A DNA stretch of 64,000 bases, from contig JAUIAY010000002.1 in NCBI GenBank assembly GCA_030425285.1, positions 175,956-239,955 of the forward strand. The letters run 5' to 3'. Both the position numbers and the translations under genes were made by a program. The first letter of the stretch is position 1, and each line of letters starts with the position of its first letter. The notes under the pieces are model-generated. The model was not told where the DNA came from. It did no database searches and saw only the letters and a program-made list of their open reading frames with translations. Positions 18,268-25,937 of this stretch are shown here, piece by piece. The DNA is from Bacteroidia bacterium (GTDB taxonomy: Bacteria; Bacteroidota; Bacteroidia; Flavobacteriales; Flavobacteriaceae).

Positions 18268-18711
18268 CTAGTTTAATCGAAAATGATATAATTTTGCAGA
18301 CTCTACAATTTCGTCATCAATATCTCCATCATAACTAAAGCTTTGGATTCTCCATTCTCCATTAGGTTTATAAAATTGAAAAGTGAATCTTAATGGCTGT
18401 CTATCGTATTTAACTAGATAACTCAATAATATATAACTGTCCGATAGTCTTTTTTCAAGTATCAACTCTTTTCCATAGTACTCTCCAATAAAATCTTTAC
18501 TCAGTCCCATCATTTGGCTTTTAAGTTGGGTAACCGCATCTCCATTTCTACTAATCCAATTATTGGTCTTATATAAGTTATCTAAAGCGACATCAGCACC
18601 TTTTTCTTTATAATCATTAAAAAAGGTATCAGCAATGTCTTTTGGCTGATTTTGAGCAGAAATTGTTAAAGAAAAAAGTACTATTGGTAAAATTAATTTC
18701 AGTTTATTCAT
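18268..18711 (-). CDS. Small secreted protein, NTF2-like fold
   Basis: The 147-residue product has a signal peptide (MNKLKLILPIVLFSLTISAQ). The mature part begins with ADTFFNDYKEKGADVALDNLYKTN and ends with FTFQFYKPNGEWRIQSFSYDGD. This fits the cone-shaped NTF2-like/DUF3887 arrangement of helices followed by a curved sheet. It sits in the AAA+ operon between the 347-residue gene (five bases away) and the ATPase (119 bases away). A periplasmic ligand-binding role is possible; no catalytic residues are evident. Confidence 0.7.
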   Translation of the reverse strand: MNKLKLILPIVLFSLTISAQNQPKDIADTFFNDYKEKGADVALDNLYKTNNWISRNGDAVTQLKSQMMGLSKDFIGEYYGKELILEKRLSDSYILLSYLVKYDRQPLRFTFQFYKPNGEWRIQSFSYDGDIDDEIVESAKLYHFRLN

Positions 18712-18716
18712 GTTTG

Positions 18717-19760
18717 TTAATTTTTAGATAATTCAGCAATCTGAATGGGTTGTTTGGCCAAAGCATTCATAATATCTGGTGTTTTATTATGCAATAACTG
18801 AATCACTCTATGTGGAGCCAAAACATAGTTTTGTTTGATAACGTCACTCCAGTTTTGCAAGGTTTGCTTTTTAAAAAAACTACCTTCTTTAAACTCGCTT
18901 CCCGAAAATACTTCGTCTACTTTTAATGAAATGGCATACGATTCCAGAGAGACTTCCTTTTTAGCAATACTTTCCAGTAGAGTATGCGTTATTGGATTTT
19001 CATCTTTAGCAAATACGGAATGAATAGGCCCTAGATCAATACGCTTTATATGTTTAGGATGCACATTCGGCAGTTTTCTATCTATTGCATAAGCCATGCT
19101 ATCCAAACTCATTTTACGGTCTGAAGTCTGCTTTAATGTAGTATAAATTTCATCCTTGTAATCATTAACCCTATTCCCATCAAAATTAAAATACATATAA
19201 CAAATAAAAGGTCTGTTGTGGGCTACATCATAAAAACTCCAGCTAGTCATTAAATCTGCTTGAGAATTCTCTGGTGCTGATATTATTTTGCCTTGTACAA
19301 AGCGATTAAAAATATAGTACTTATTGACGCTTTTATAGTAGGCGATTGAAGCTGCTTGAAAGAGGCGGCTTTTTTTAACAGGTTCTTTTTTTCGCAGTAA
19401 AGTATCCAGAAATTCATCCTGTAAATCTGGAATAGGTGTCAACTTTTCCAAATATTGATCGCGCAATTCTAAATCGTTAAACAAATACCGGAACTCTAAA
19501 TAATTAGGAAATCCTGAATCGGTTAAATCGATTTTCATATTGTCTTCCTCATCATACATATATTTAATGCGCATGGCTTCAATGGAATACAACAGTAAAT
19601 CACAATATTGTTTAAAAAAGACAACTTCTTGATTATTGCAAAGTCCATGTTGTTGGACAGCGACAATAAGTTCTTTTAAAGCAAAATCAATGGCTTTGTG
19701 ATAAAAAATGTATTGCTCTTTTGAATCAAGCTGTGCCGAATCAAGAGGTGTTACAATCAT
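18717..19760 (-). CDS. Unknown 347-residue cytoplasmic protein in the AAA+ operon
   Basis: The protein is mostly alpha-helical, with MIVTPLDSAQLDSKEQYIFYHKAIDFALKEL at its start (first 31 residues). There is no signal peptide, membrane helix or recognised motif. Conserved-looking stretches are WSFYDVAHNRPFICYMYFNFDG and KHIKRIDLGPIHSVFAKDENP. The start codon is four bases after the stop of the coiled-coil protein gene, so the pair is translationally coupled and the products probably interact. Function unknown. Confidence 0.72.
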   Translation of the reverse strand: MIVTPLDSAQLDSKEQYIFYHKAIDFALKELIVAVQQHGLCNNQEVVFFKQYCDLLLYSIEAMRIKYMYDEEDNMKIDLTDSGFPNYLEFRYLFNDLELRDQYLEKLTPIPDLQDEFLDTLLRKKEPVKKSRLFQAASIAYYKSVNKYYIFNRFVQGKIISAPENSQADLMTSWSFYDVAHNRPFICYMYFNFDGNRVNDYKDEIYTTLKQTSDRKMSLDSMAYAIDRKLPNVHPKHIKRIDLGPIHSVFAKDENPITHTLLESIAKKEVSLESYAISLKVDEVFSGSEFKEGSFFKKQTLQNWSDVIKQNYVLAPHRVIQLLHNKTPDIMNALAKQPIQIAELSKN

Positions 19761-19764
19761 TGCA

Positions 19765-21102
19765 TTAACTTAACAAGTCATCATTTCCTTCATTAGATGG
19801 CTTCTTACCTTCAGGCTCATCACCCGAAGGCTTGTTGGCATCAGCTTTATAATAATCCTCGAAAATTTCTTTCATATCTATACCGTAGCGCTCTGCAAAA
19901 TTCTTCTGGATTTCAGAGTCTTTATCCCTTATTTCCTGAAGTGCTTCCGCATAACTACTATATACGCCCTGCATAACTTTTTCATGAACGGGAATGTTGT
20001 CCATCATTTCCTGACGTGCCTTGGCACTAGCCGTATGCATAGATGCTAATGTTTCACCAATATGCTCATCAGTTTTAACACCTAAATGTTCTAATATAGC
20101 AGCAAACTCTTGATCTGTTCTTGCCTTTAAAGCGACTACATAACCATCGTAATACTTTAAACGCTCTTCGGTATCACTTTTCAGTTTGGCACGATGTGTT
20201 TGTAAGTTACTTCGTAACGATGTAAGTACCTTTATAGTTAAGTTATGTTTATGGACAAAGCTGTCTTTACTCGCAGCAAGCGTAGTATAAGCATTTTTAA
20301 GACCTTCCAACTCCTCCACTTTTTGTTCTAGAGTTGTCACTTTACCAACCGCTTCAGCATATTCCGCAGATTGTTTATCTACAATCTCCTCTAGTTCTTG
20401 ACGCGCTTGTTTTAACAATGCGTATTGTTCTTCAAGCTTGTCTTCAACTTCTTTTTTCTTCTCTAAAGCTTTTGTATGGTTTTTAGTCGCTTCAACAATG
20501 GCGTCCTGAAGCTTGTCTTCAACCTCTTTTATTTCAACCTCGCGATCTTTGAGGCGTTTTACAGCAGCCTGACTTTTAAAAGATAGTTCGTTCAATAGAG
20601 TTTGAACATCAGCCGTTTCAATTCGTTGTTGAAACATGGCTTTTGCTTTATTATCTGCCTCATCACGTGTTTTTTGAGCAGCCTTTAATTCTTCTTGGGC
20701 TTTGGCTATTTTGCTTTTTCTACCCCACAAATTGTTCCACCAGGTATCTGGCTTGGCTTCAGCATCCTCCAACTCTACTTTGGCACGCTCCAAACGTTTA
20801 ATGGCATCATCGATAATTTTCTGCTCTTCAGCATTTAAATGCGAAAAATCCTCGAAAATAATGCCTACTTCATCTTGGTAATCGGTTAAATCCTTGATGG
20901 CATCCAAAAGATTTGTACGATCTTTTTCGGCCATGCCCACAACATCATCCAGTGTTGCATTTAATATTTTTTGGCGCATTTCAGGATCGTCTTCCTGTGC
21001 CAATTTTGATTTCATAGTATCAATGGCTTTTCCCCAATTGACATCTACTTTTTCTTGTTTCTCACTGGAATTGGTTTCTAATAAATCAAAATCATCAGAC
21101 AT
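19765..21102 (-). CDS. Long coiled-coil protein, first gene of the AAA+ operon
   Basis: The 445-residue soluble protein is dominated by heptad repeats from about residue 90 to 290 (for example AKVELEDAEAKPDTWWNNLWGRKSKIAKAQEEL, then long KEVEDKLEEQYALL-type stretches). A helical bundle follows to about 415, and the tail is disordered and acidic (GDEPEGKKPSNEGNDDLLS). The WWNNLWGRK break in the coiled coil (about 119-127) is a possible contact site. There is no membrane segment. Proteins like this are sometimes labelled microtubule-binding by coiled-coil similarity, which has no mechanistic value here. Being first in the operon and coupled to the 347-residue protein suggests a filament or adaptor used by the ATPase. 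Confidence 0.75.
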   Translation of the reverse strand: MSDDFDLLETNSSEKQEKVDVNWGKAIDTMKSKLAQEDDPEMRQKILNATLDDVVGMAEKDRTNLLDAIKDLTDYQDEVGIIFEDFSHLNAEEQKIIDDAIKRLERAKVELEDAEAKPDTWWNNLWGRKSKIAKAQEELKAAQKTRDEADNKAKAMFQQRIETADVQTLLNELSFKSQAAVKRLKDREVEIKEVEDKLQDAIVEATKNHTKALEKKKEVEDKLEEQYALLKQARQELEEIVDKQSAEYAEAVGKVTTLEQKVEELEGLKNAYTTLAASKDSFVHKHNLTIKVLTSLRSNLQTHRAKLKSDTEERLKYYDGYVVALKARTDQEFAAILEHLGVKTDEHIGETLASMHTASAKARQEMMDNIPVHEKVMQGVYSSYAEALQEIRDKDSEIQKNFAERYGIDMKEIFEDYYKADANKPSGDEPEGKKPSNEGNDDLLS

Positions 21103-21203
21103 ATTGTGTGGTGTTTAAGTTGAACAAATTTTTGGATAAGCAATTTCGATAAAATTTATCATTATAAAAATTTTACCGACTAAAATATTGGTAGTGTTTT
21201 TTT

Positions 21204-21222
21204 ATAATTTGTTACAAATTAT
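21204..21222. promoter_or_regulatory. Perfect inverted repeat between divergent genes, candidate operator
   Basis: ATAATTTG and CAAATTAT are perfect eight-base arms separated by TTA. The site lies in the 169-base gap between the start of the AAA+ operon (leftward) and the metallo-beta-lactamase lipoprotein gene (rightward). It could regulate either or both. Confidence 0.4.
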
Positions 21223-21271
21223 GTTTTGTTATAAATGCAAACTATATTTATAGCTATTAAACACTTGTATT

Positions 21272-22198
21272 ATGAAATCCAACCTTATCTTTTTTTTAGT
21301 AATCATCTGCCTCTATAGTTGCAAATCGGATAAAAAAGAACCCGTTATAGATCCTGAACCCGTCATTGTTGAAGATTCCATTCCTGAAATTGAAATGGAT
21401 AGTATTCCTGAAGTTATTGAGGATACAATCCCTGTTGTTGAAGAGATCAAAGAAGTTAAACCACCAGCAAAAAAAACTGTATCAAAACCAAAAGAACCTA
21501 AAGTTGCCGAGAATTTTCTTGTTGAATCTGACATTAAGATTTCTCCTATAGAACATGGCACATTGGTAATATCCTACAATGGTTATAATATTTATGTTGA
21601 CCCTGTTGGTGGTGCAGAAGCTTTTAAAGGATTTGGTCCTCCAAATTTTATACTTATAACAGATATACATGGAGACCACTTAAATGTTGAGACCCTTGAG
21701 GCGATTAACACTGCAAATACCATCATAATTGGCCCAAAAGCAGTAAAGGAAAAACTACCAGCTTCTTTGCAAGGTAATTTCACAACACTATTTAGTGGGT
21801 TGAGTCGTGGATTCTCTACATCAAAAATGTCATTAGATATAGAAGGCGTTGCTATGTACAATATTCGTGAAGAAGCTAAAAAATACCATCCCAAAGGTCG
21901 TGGACTTGGCTATGTTTTAAACTTAAACGGAAAACGTATTTATATATCGGGTGACACAGAAGACACTTTTGAAATGAGACATTTGAAAAATATTGATATT
22001 GCATTAGTCTGTATGAACTTACCATATACCATGCCTGTTGCAAGTGCAGCAAGTGCTGTTCTAGAATTTAAACCTAAAAAAGTATTGCCTTATCATTATA
22101 GAGGAACTAATGGTTTAAGTGATGTAAAACGTTTTAAAAAGCTTGTAAATAATGGTAATAGTAGAATTAAAGTTGTCCAATTACAATGGTATAAATAG
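21272..22198 (+). CDS. Metallo-beta-lactamase-fold lipoprotein
   Basis: The 308-residue protein starts with a lipoprotein signal ending in LYSC (cysteine about residue 16). An acidic, proline-rich linker of about 70 residues follows (repeats of EDSIPEIEMDSIPEV type, then PPAKKTVSKPKEPK). A metallo-beta-lactamase domain related to the UlaG/UPF0173 group makes up the rest. The metal motif is TDIHGDHL, with Asp in place of the first His of HxHxDH. YISGDTEDT and PYHYRG supply the later ligands. It is probably tethered in the periplasm by the linker. Substrate unknown. Confidence 0.8.
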   Translation: MKSNLIFFLVIICLYSCKSDKKEPVIDPEPVIVEDSIPEIEMDSIPEVIEDTIPVVEEIKEVKPPAKKTVSKPKEPKVAENFLVESDIKISPIEHGTLVISYNGYNIYVDPVGGAEAFKGFGPPNFILITDIHGDHLNVETLEAINTANTIIIGPKAVKEKLPASLQGNFTTLFSGLSRGFSTSKMSLDIEGVAMYNIREEAKKYHPKGRGLGYVLNLNGKRIYISGDTEDTFEMRHLKNIDIALVCMNLPYTMPVASAASAVLEFKPKKVLPYHYRGTNGLSDVKRFKKLVNNGNSRIKVVQLQWYK

Positions 22199-22279
22199 TT
22201 TTTTAAAATTTTATTTTAACATTCATAATAAAAAATAAGCTATATTTACTTTACTATTAACCCAAATAATCAGCCTACT

Positions 22280-22537
22280 ATGTTACTGAATTTTAACATC
22301 GTGTCTCTTAAATCACATTTTTTGATTGAACAATCGAGCATAGTAACCATGCTGGCGATTACGGTCGTATTCTTCTTAATATTGCTTATTTTGGGAATCA
22401 GAAAATCATATAAACTCAAAAAGGAAAATGATCGATTAAATGCCTTAAATACATCATTTGAAGATGATGATGACAAACCCTATACCGATTTTACAGAAGG
22501 GCATCTCTATCAAAACAACAATAATAACAAAGAATAA
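22280..22537 (+). CDS. Small single-pass membrane protein
   Basis: The 85-residue protein has one transmembrane helix at about residues 21-40 (IVTMLAITVVFFLILLILGI). A basic juxtamembrane stretch (RKSYKLKKENDR) and an acidic, asparagine-rich tail (FEDDDDKPYTDF, QNNNNNKE) follow. No named family is recognised. It is followed directly by a strong terminator, which supports expression as a short transcript. Confidence 0.65.
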   Translation: MLLNFNIVSLKSHFLIEQSSIVTMLAITVVFFLILLILGIRKSYKLKKENDRLNALNTSFEDDDDKPYTDFTEGHLYQNNNNNKE

Positions 22538-22539
22538 AA

Positions 22540-22560
22540 AATCCCGCATCTAGCGGGATT
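22540..22560. terminator. Bidirectional terminator between the small membrane protein gene and ettA
   Basis: AATCCCGC and GCGGGATT form a perfect eight-base-pair stem around ATCTA. A-rich sequence precedes it and a T-rich stretch follows. It lies between convergent genes. Confidence 0.88.
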
Positions 22561-22566
22561 AATTTT

Positions 22567-24258
22567 TTATCGTACTAATTTTTTATACTTAATTCGTTTT
22601 GGCATTAAATCGCCACCCAAACGTTTTTTCTTGTTCTCTTCGTAATCACTAAAACTGCCTTCAAAGAAATAGACTTGGCTATCGCCTTCAAAAGCTAATA
22701 TGTGCGTACAAATACGATCTAAAAACCAACGGTCGTGACTAATTACAACAGCACAACCAGCAAAGTTTTCTAAACCTTCTTCTAGCGCACGTAATGTGTT
22801 TACATCAAGGTCGTTTGTAGGCTCATCTAAAAGCAGTACGTTTCCTTCTTCTTTTAGTGTCATAGCTAAATGTAAGCGGTTACGTTCTCCTCCAGATAAT
22901 AATTTTACTTTTTTGTTTTGTTCGCTTCCAGAGAAATTAAAACGACTTAAATATGCACGAGAATTGACTTGCTTTCCTCCCATCATCACCAATTCTTGCT
23001 CATCACTAAAGTTTTGCCAAATGGTTTTTTCAGGATCTATATTAGAATGACTTTGGTCTACATAAGCAATTTTTGAAGTATCACCTACTACAAACTCTCC
23101 TTTGTCTGGTGTTTCTTCGCCCATTATCATTCTGAAAATTGTGGTTTTACCTGCACCATTTGGTCCTATAACACCTACAATTCCTGCTTGAGGTAGATTG
23201 AAGTTTAAATCTTCATACAATAACTTATCGCCATAACCTTTACTTACACCTTTTGCTTCAATAACATTGGTTCCTAAACGCGGACCGTTTGGTATGTAAA
23301 TTTCAAGCTTTTCGTCAAGTTGCTTTTGGTCTTGACTCATTAATTTATCGTAGTTCTTTAAACGCGCTTTTTGCTTGGTTTGACGTCCTTTTGCACCTTG
23401 ACGTACCCATTCTAACTCGCGTTCTAATGTTTTTTGACGTTTTGAAGCTGCTTTTCCTTCTTGAGCCATACGTTTAGACTTTTGGTCTAACCATGAAGAG
23501 TAATTCCCTTTCCAAGGAATACCTTCACCTCTATCCAACTCTAAAATCCAACCTGCAACGTTATCCAAGAAATATCTATCGTGCGTTACAGCGATAACGG
23601 TTCCTTTGTACTGTGCTAAATGATGCTCTAACCAATGTACCGATTCAGCATCCAGGTGGTTGGTAGGCTCATCAAGAAGTAATACATCTGGTTCTTGTAG
23701 TAATAAACGACATAAAGCTACACGACGACGCTCACCTCCAGAAAGTACACCTATTTTTTTATCGCCATCTGGAGTACGTAATGCATCCATGGCAATTTCT
23801 AATTTGGTATCCAATTCCCAAGCATTGGACGCATCTATTTGATCTTGTAATTCGGCTTGACGGTTCATAAGCTTTTCCATTTTTTCAGGATTGCTATAGA
23901 CTTCTTCCAAACCAAACATATCGTTTATTTTGTTGTATTCATCAAGAATAGCTACAGTTTCAGCAGCGCCTTCACGCACTACTTCCATTACTGTTTTTTC
24001 ATCATCTAATTGCGGTTCTTGTTCTAGATAACCAACAGAATATCCTGGTGAAAAAACCACATCGCCTTGATAGTTTTTATCTACACCTGCAATAATCTTT
24101 AATAATGTAGATTTACCAGAACCGTTAAGACCTAAAATACCTATTTTAGCTCCGTAAAAGAAGCTTAAATAAATATTTTTAAGTACTGGCGTATTAGCCG
24201 ATTGAAATGTCTTGGTAACACCAGACATTGAAAAAATTACTTTTTTATCGTCGCTCAT
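22567..24258 (-). CDS. ettA: Energy-dependent translational throttle protein EttA (ABC-F)
   Basis: EttA is a cytoplasmic ABC-F ATPase that binds the ribosomal E site and gates the start of elongation according to the ATP/ADP ratio. The 563-residue protein has two ABC domains. Walker A sequences are GLNGSGKST (about 42-50) and GPNGAGKTT (about 345-353). Signatures are LSGGERRRVAL and LSGGERNRLHL, and Walker B segments are LLLDEPTNHLD and LLLDEPTNDLD. The linker between them has the arm and P-site tRNA interaction features (EWVRQGAKGRQTKQKARL). There are no transmembrane segments. It is preceded by a small membrane protein gene three bases away. Confidence 0.95.
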   Translation of the reverse strand: MSDDKKVIFSMSGVTKTFQSANTPVLKNIYLSFFYGAKIGILGLNGSGKSTLLKIIAGVDKNYQGDVVFSPGYSVGYLEQEPQLDDEKTVMEVVREGAAETVAILDEYNKINDMFGLEEVYSNPEKMEKLMNRQAELQDQIDASNAWELDTKLEIAMDALRTPDGDKKIGVLSGGERRRVALCRLLLQEPDVLLLDEPTNHLDAESVHWLEHHLAQYKGTVIAVTHDRYFLDNVAGWILELDRGEGIPWKGNYSSWLDQKSKRMAQEGKAASKRQKTLERELEWVRQGAKGRQTKQKARLKNYDKLMSQDQKQLDEKLEIYIPNGPRLGTNVIEAKGVSKGYGDKLLYEDLNFNLPQAGIVGVIGPNGAGKTTIFRMIMGEETPDKGEFVVGDTSKIAYVDQSHSNIDPEKTIWQNFSDEQELVMMGGKQVNSRAYLSRFNFSGSEQNKKVKLLSGGERNRLHLAMTLKEEGNVLLLDEPTNDLDVNTLRALEEGLENFAGCAVVISHDRWFLDRICTHILAFEGDSQVYFFEGSFSDYEENKKKRLGGDLMPKRIKYKKLVR

Positions 24259-24260
24259 AA

Positions 24261-24443
24261 TTATACTCTTCCTTTTAATGCATTAAACACCCAAGCAATA
24301 CAGAAAAAGCCAAAACCAACAGCAGCAAATCCCCAACCTGCAACATCGTCATAGCGAAAAGCTCCTAGTCCTATTAAACCTAATCCTACAAAAATCATAA
24401 TCCATGTGGCCCAAGCCAACACTGTATTTTTATTCATTGCCAT
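24261..24443 (-). CDS. CAL67264-like small membrane protein
   Basis: This 60-residue protein has two transmembrane helices at about residues 8-27 (VLAWATWIMIFVGLGLIGLG) and 33-54 (VAGWGFAAVGFGFFCIAWVF). The sequence fits my recollection of the CAL67264 family, a flavobacterial membrane protein of unknown role. The start could be either ATG of MAMNKN. It is three bases upstream of ettA and probably shares its transcript. Confidence 0.75.
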   Translation of the reverse strand: MAMNKNTVLAWATWIMIFVGLGLIGLGAFRYDDVAGWGFAAVGFGFFCIAWVFNALKGRV

Positions 24444-24521
24444 TTCTTAATCTTTATTTTTAGTTAGCAAATACAAATATCGACATTATTTAAGAAAAAA
24501 CATATTATGGCAACAATTACC

Positions 24522-24553
24522 TTTTAATTAAGATAAAACTATCCTAATTAAAA
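24522..24553. promoter_or_regulatory. Predicted Rrf2 operator upstream of rrf2 (autoregulation)
   Basis: A 14-base inverted repeat with one mismatch is centred on AAAC. The left inner half is AATTAAGATA (24526-24535) and the right inner half is TATCCTAATT (24540-24549). Closely related sites stand before ric and nirK. The site overlaps the -33 region of the rrf2 promoter, so occupancy should block transcription. Confidence 0.72.
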
Positions 24554-24562
24554 AAGAATTCT

Positions 24563-24570
24563 TAAATTTG
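24563..24570 (+). promoter_or_regulatory. -7 box for rrf2
   Basis: TAAATTTG fits TAnnTTTG and lies 20 bases before the rrf2 ATG, just downstream of the predicted operator. Confidence 0.6.
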
Positions 24571-24590
24571 TAAAAAATCAGACAATAATT

Positions 24591-25025
24591 ATGTTTTCAA
24601 AAGCTTGTGAATATGGTATAAAAGCAACAATTTATATCGCATCAAATTCTCATGAAGGAAAGCGTGTTAGCTTAAAAGGCATATCTAAACACATTGATTC
24701 ACCAGAAGCTTTCACAGCAAAGATTCTTCAGATTCTTGCTCGTGAGAACGTTGTGAACTCCATAAGAGGAATCAATGGAGGTTTCGAAATAGAGGAAAGT
24801 CAACTCGAGAAGATTCAATTAGCTGACATTGTCAAAGCTATTGATGGTGACGCTATATACAAAGGTTGTGGAATTGGTTTGAAAGAGTGTAATGAGATTC
24901 ACCCTTGCCCCATTCATAATGATTTTAAAATTGTTAGAAACGAATTAAGAAACCTTTTAGAAACGACCAATTTAAAATCTCTGGCAATGGATGTAAATTC
25001 TGGAGCATCATTTTTAAAGGTTTAA
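24591..25025 (+). CDS. Rrf2-family transcriptional regulator, NsrR-like
   Basis: The 144-residue protein has an N-terminal winged helix (MFSKACEYGIKATIYIAS, then FTAKILQILARENVVNSIRGINGGFEI). Three cysteines at 93, 100 and 106 (KGCGIGLKECNEIHPCP) can hold an Fe-S cluster, as in NsrR and IscR. Direct neighbours are ric, hemerythrin and nirK genes, so a nitric-oxide-sensing repressor is the best reading. Related inverted repeats before rrf2, ric and nirK are the probable targets. No iron-sulfur assembly genes adjoin it, which argues against IscR. Confidence 0.88.
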   Translation: MFSKACEYGIKATIYIASNSHEGKRVSLKGISKHIDSPEAFTAKILQILARENVVNSIRGINGGFEIEESQLEKIQLADIVKAIDGDAIYKGCGIGLKECNEIHPCPIHNDFKIVRNELRNLLETTNLKSLAMDVNSGASFLKV

Positions 25026-25039
25026 AAAAATTTAAAACT

Positions 25040-25063
25040 AAATAGGATAAATTTATCCGAATA
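25040..25063. promoter_or_regulatory. Predicted Rrf2 operator upstream of ric
   Basis: The core GGATA (25045-25049), AATT, TATCC (25054-25058) is a perfect inverted repeat. The extended halves are AAATAGGATA and TATCCGAATA, similar to the sites before rrf2 and nirK. It ends 12 bases before the ric ATG, nearly the same placement as the nirK site. Confidence 0.68.
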
Positions 25064-25075
25064 AATACATGTAAT

Positions 25076-25813
25076 ATGGAAATTTTAGAACAACACACAA
25101 ACAAACAAATAGGAAGCTTTGTAACGGATGATTATAGAACAGCTTCAGTATTTTCAAAATATGGTATAGATTTTTGCTGCAAAGGTCATAGAACCATTCA
25201 TGAGGTTTGTAAAAAGAAGCATATTAATGAAGAGGAATTAGTTGATGCCTTGAATACTGTGATCAATTCAAAAACAAATGAAAATATAGATTATAAATCT
25301 TGGCCCTTGGATTTACTAGCTGAATATATTGAGAAAAAACATCATCGTTATGTAGAAGAAAAAATTCCCGTGCTAAAGCAGTTTCTGGATAAGCTATGTA
25401 AGGTACATGGCAATCGTCATTCTGAATTATTTGAAATCAACAAACTTTTTTTGGGTTCAGCAGATGAACTGGCAGCACATATGAAAAAGGAAGAACTCAT
25501 CCTCTTCCCTTTTATAAAAAAAATGGTAAAATCATCTATTTCAGGTCAAGTTATTCAGTTACCGGGTTTTGGAACAGTAGAAAATCCAATTGCCATGATG
25601 ATGCAAGAACACGATAATGAAGGTGAGCGATTTAGAAAAATTGCTGAATTAACGAACAGCTACAATCCACCTGCCGATGCTTGCAACACTTACAAAGTCA
25701 CTTTTGCCATGCTAGATGAGTTTGAACAGGATTTACACCTACACATTCATCTGGAAAATAATATTTTATTCCCTAAAGCTGCTCAACTTGAAAAGCAGTT
25801 TTTAAATAATTGA
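25076..25813 (+). CDS. ric: Iron-sulfur cluster repair di-iron protein RIC/YtfE/ScdA
   Basis: RIC proteins repair Fe-S clusters damaged by nitric oxide and peroxide using a hemerythrin-type di-iron centre. The 245-residue protein has the ScdA N-terminal domain with the CC pair at residues 34-35 (IDFCCKGHRTIHE). A four-helix di-iron domain follows, with ligand helices containing YIEKKHHRYV, HGNRHSEL, HMKKEELILFP, MMQEHDNEGE and LHLHIHLENNILFP. It is cytoplasmic. It lies 50 bases after the Rrf2 gene, with its own predicted operator and a terminator. Confidence 0.94.
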   Translation: MEILEQHTNKQIGSFVTDDYRTASVFSKYGIDFCCKGHRTIHEVCKKKHINEEELVDALNTVINSKTNENIDYKSWPLDLLAEYIEKKHHRYVEEKIPVLKQFLDKLCKVHGNRHSELFEINKLFLGSADELAAHMKKEELILFPFIKKMVKSSISGQVIQLPGFGTVENPIAMMMQEHDNEGERFRKIAELTNSYNPPADACNTYKVTFAMLDEFEQDLHLHIHLENNILFPKAAQLEKQFLNN

Positions 25814-25849
25814 TTAATAGCATTTTTAGATAAAATTTTGATGTAATTG

Positions 25850-25905
25850 AAACACCTTTCTGTTTGAAAATATAAAAGTATAGTATAAAAGAAAGGTGTT
25901 TTTTT
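25850..25905 (+). terminator. Terminator after ric with a long loop
   Basis: AAACACCTTTCT and AGAAAGGTGTTT are perfect 12-base arms around a 28-base AT-rich loop, followed by more T residues. The long loop is unusual, but the G/C core and T tail support termination. Confidence 0.7.
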
Positions 25906-25937
25906 ATCACTATATTTAAGATAGAAAAATACTCTTC

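Noticed and set aside
25815..25845. A fourth Rrf2 operator before the 12-helix gene
   Set aside because: TTAGATAAAATTTTGATG has one weak half-site only and sits before the ric terminator.
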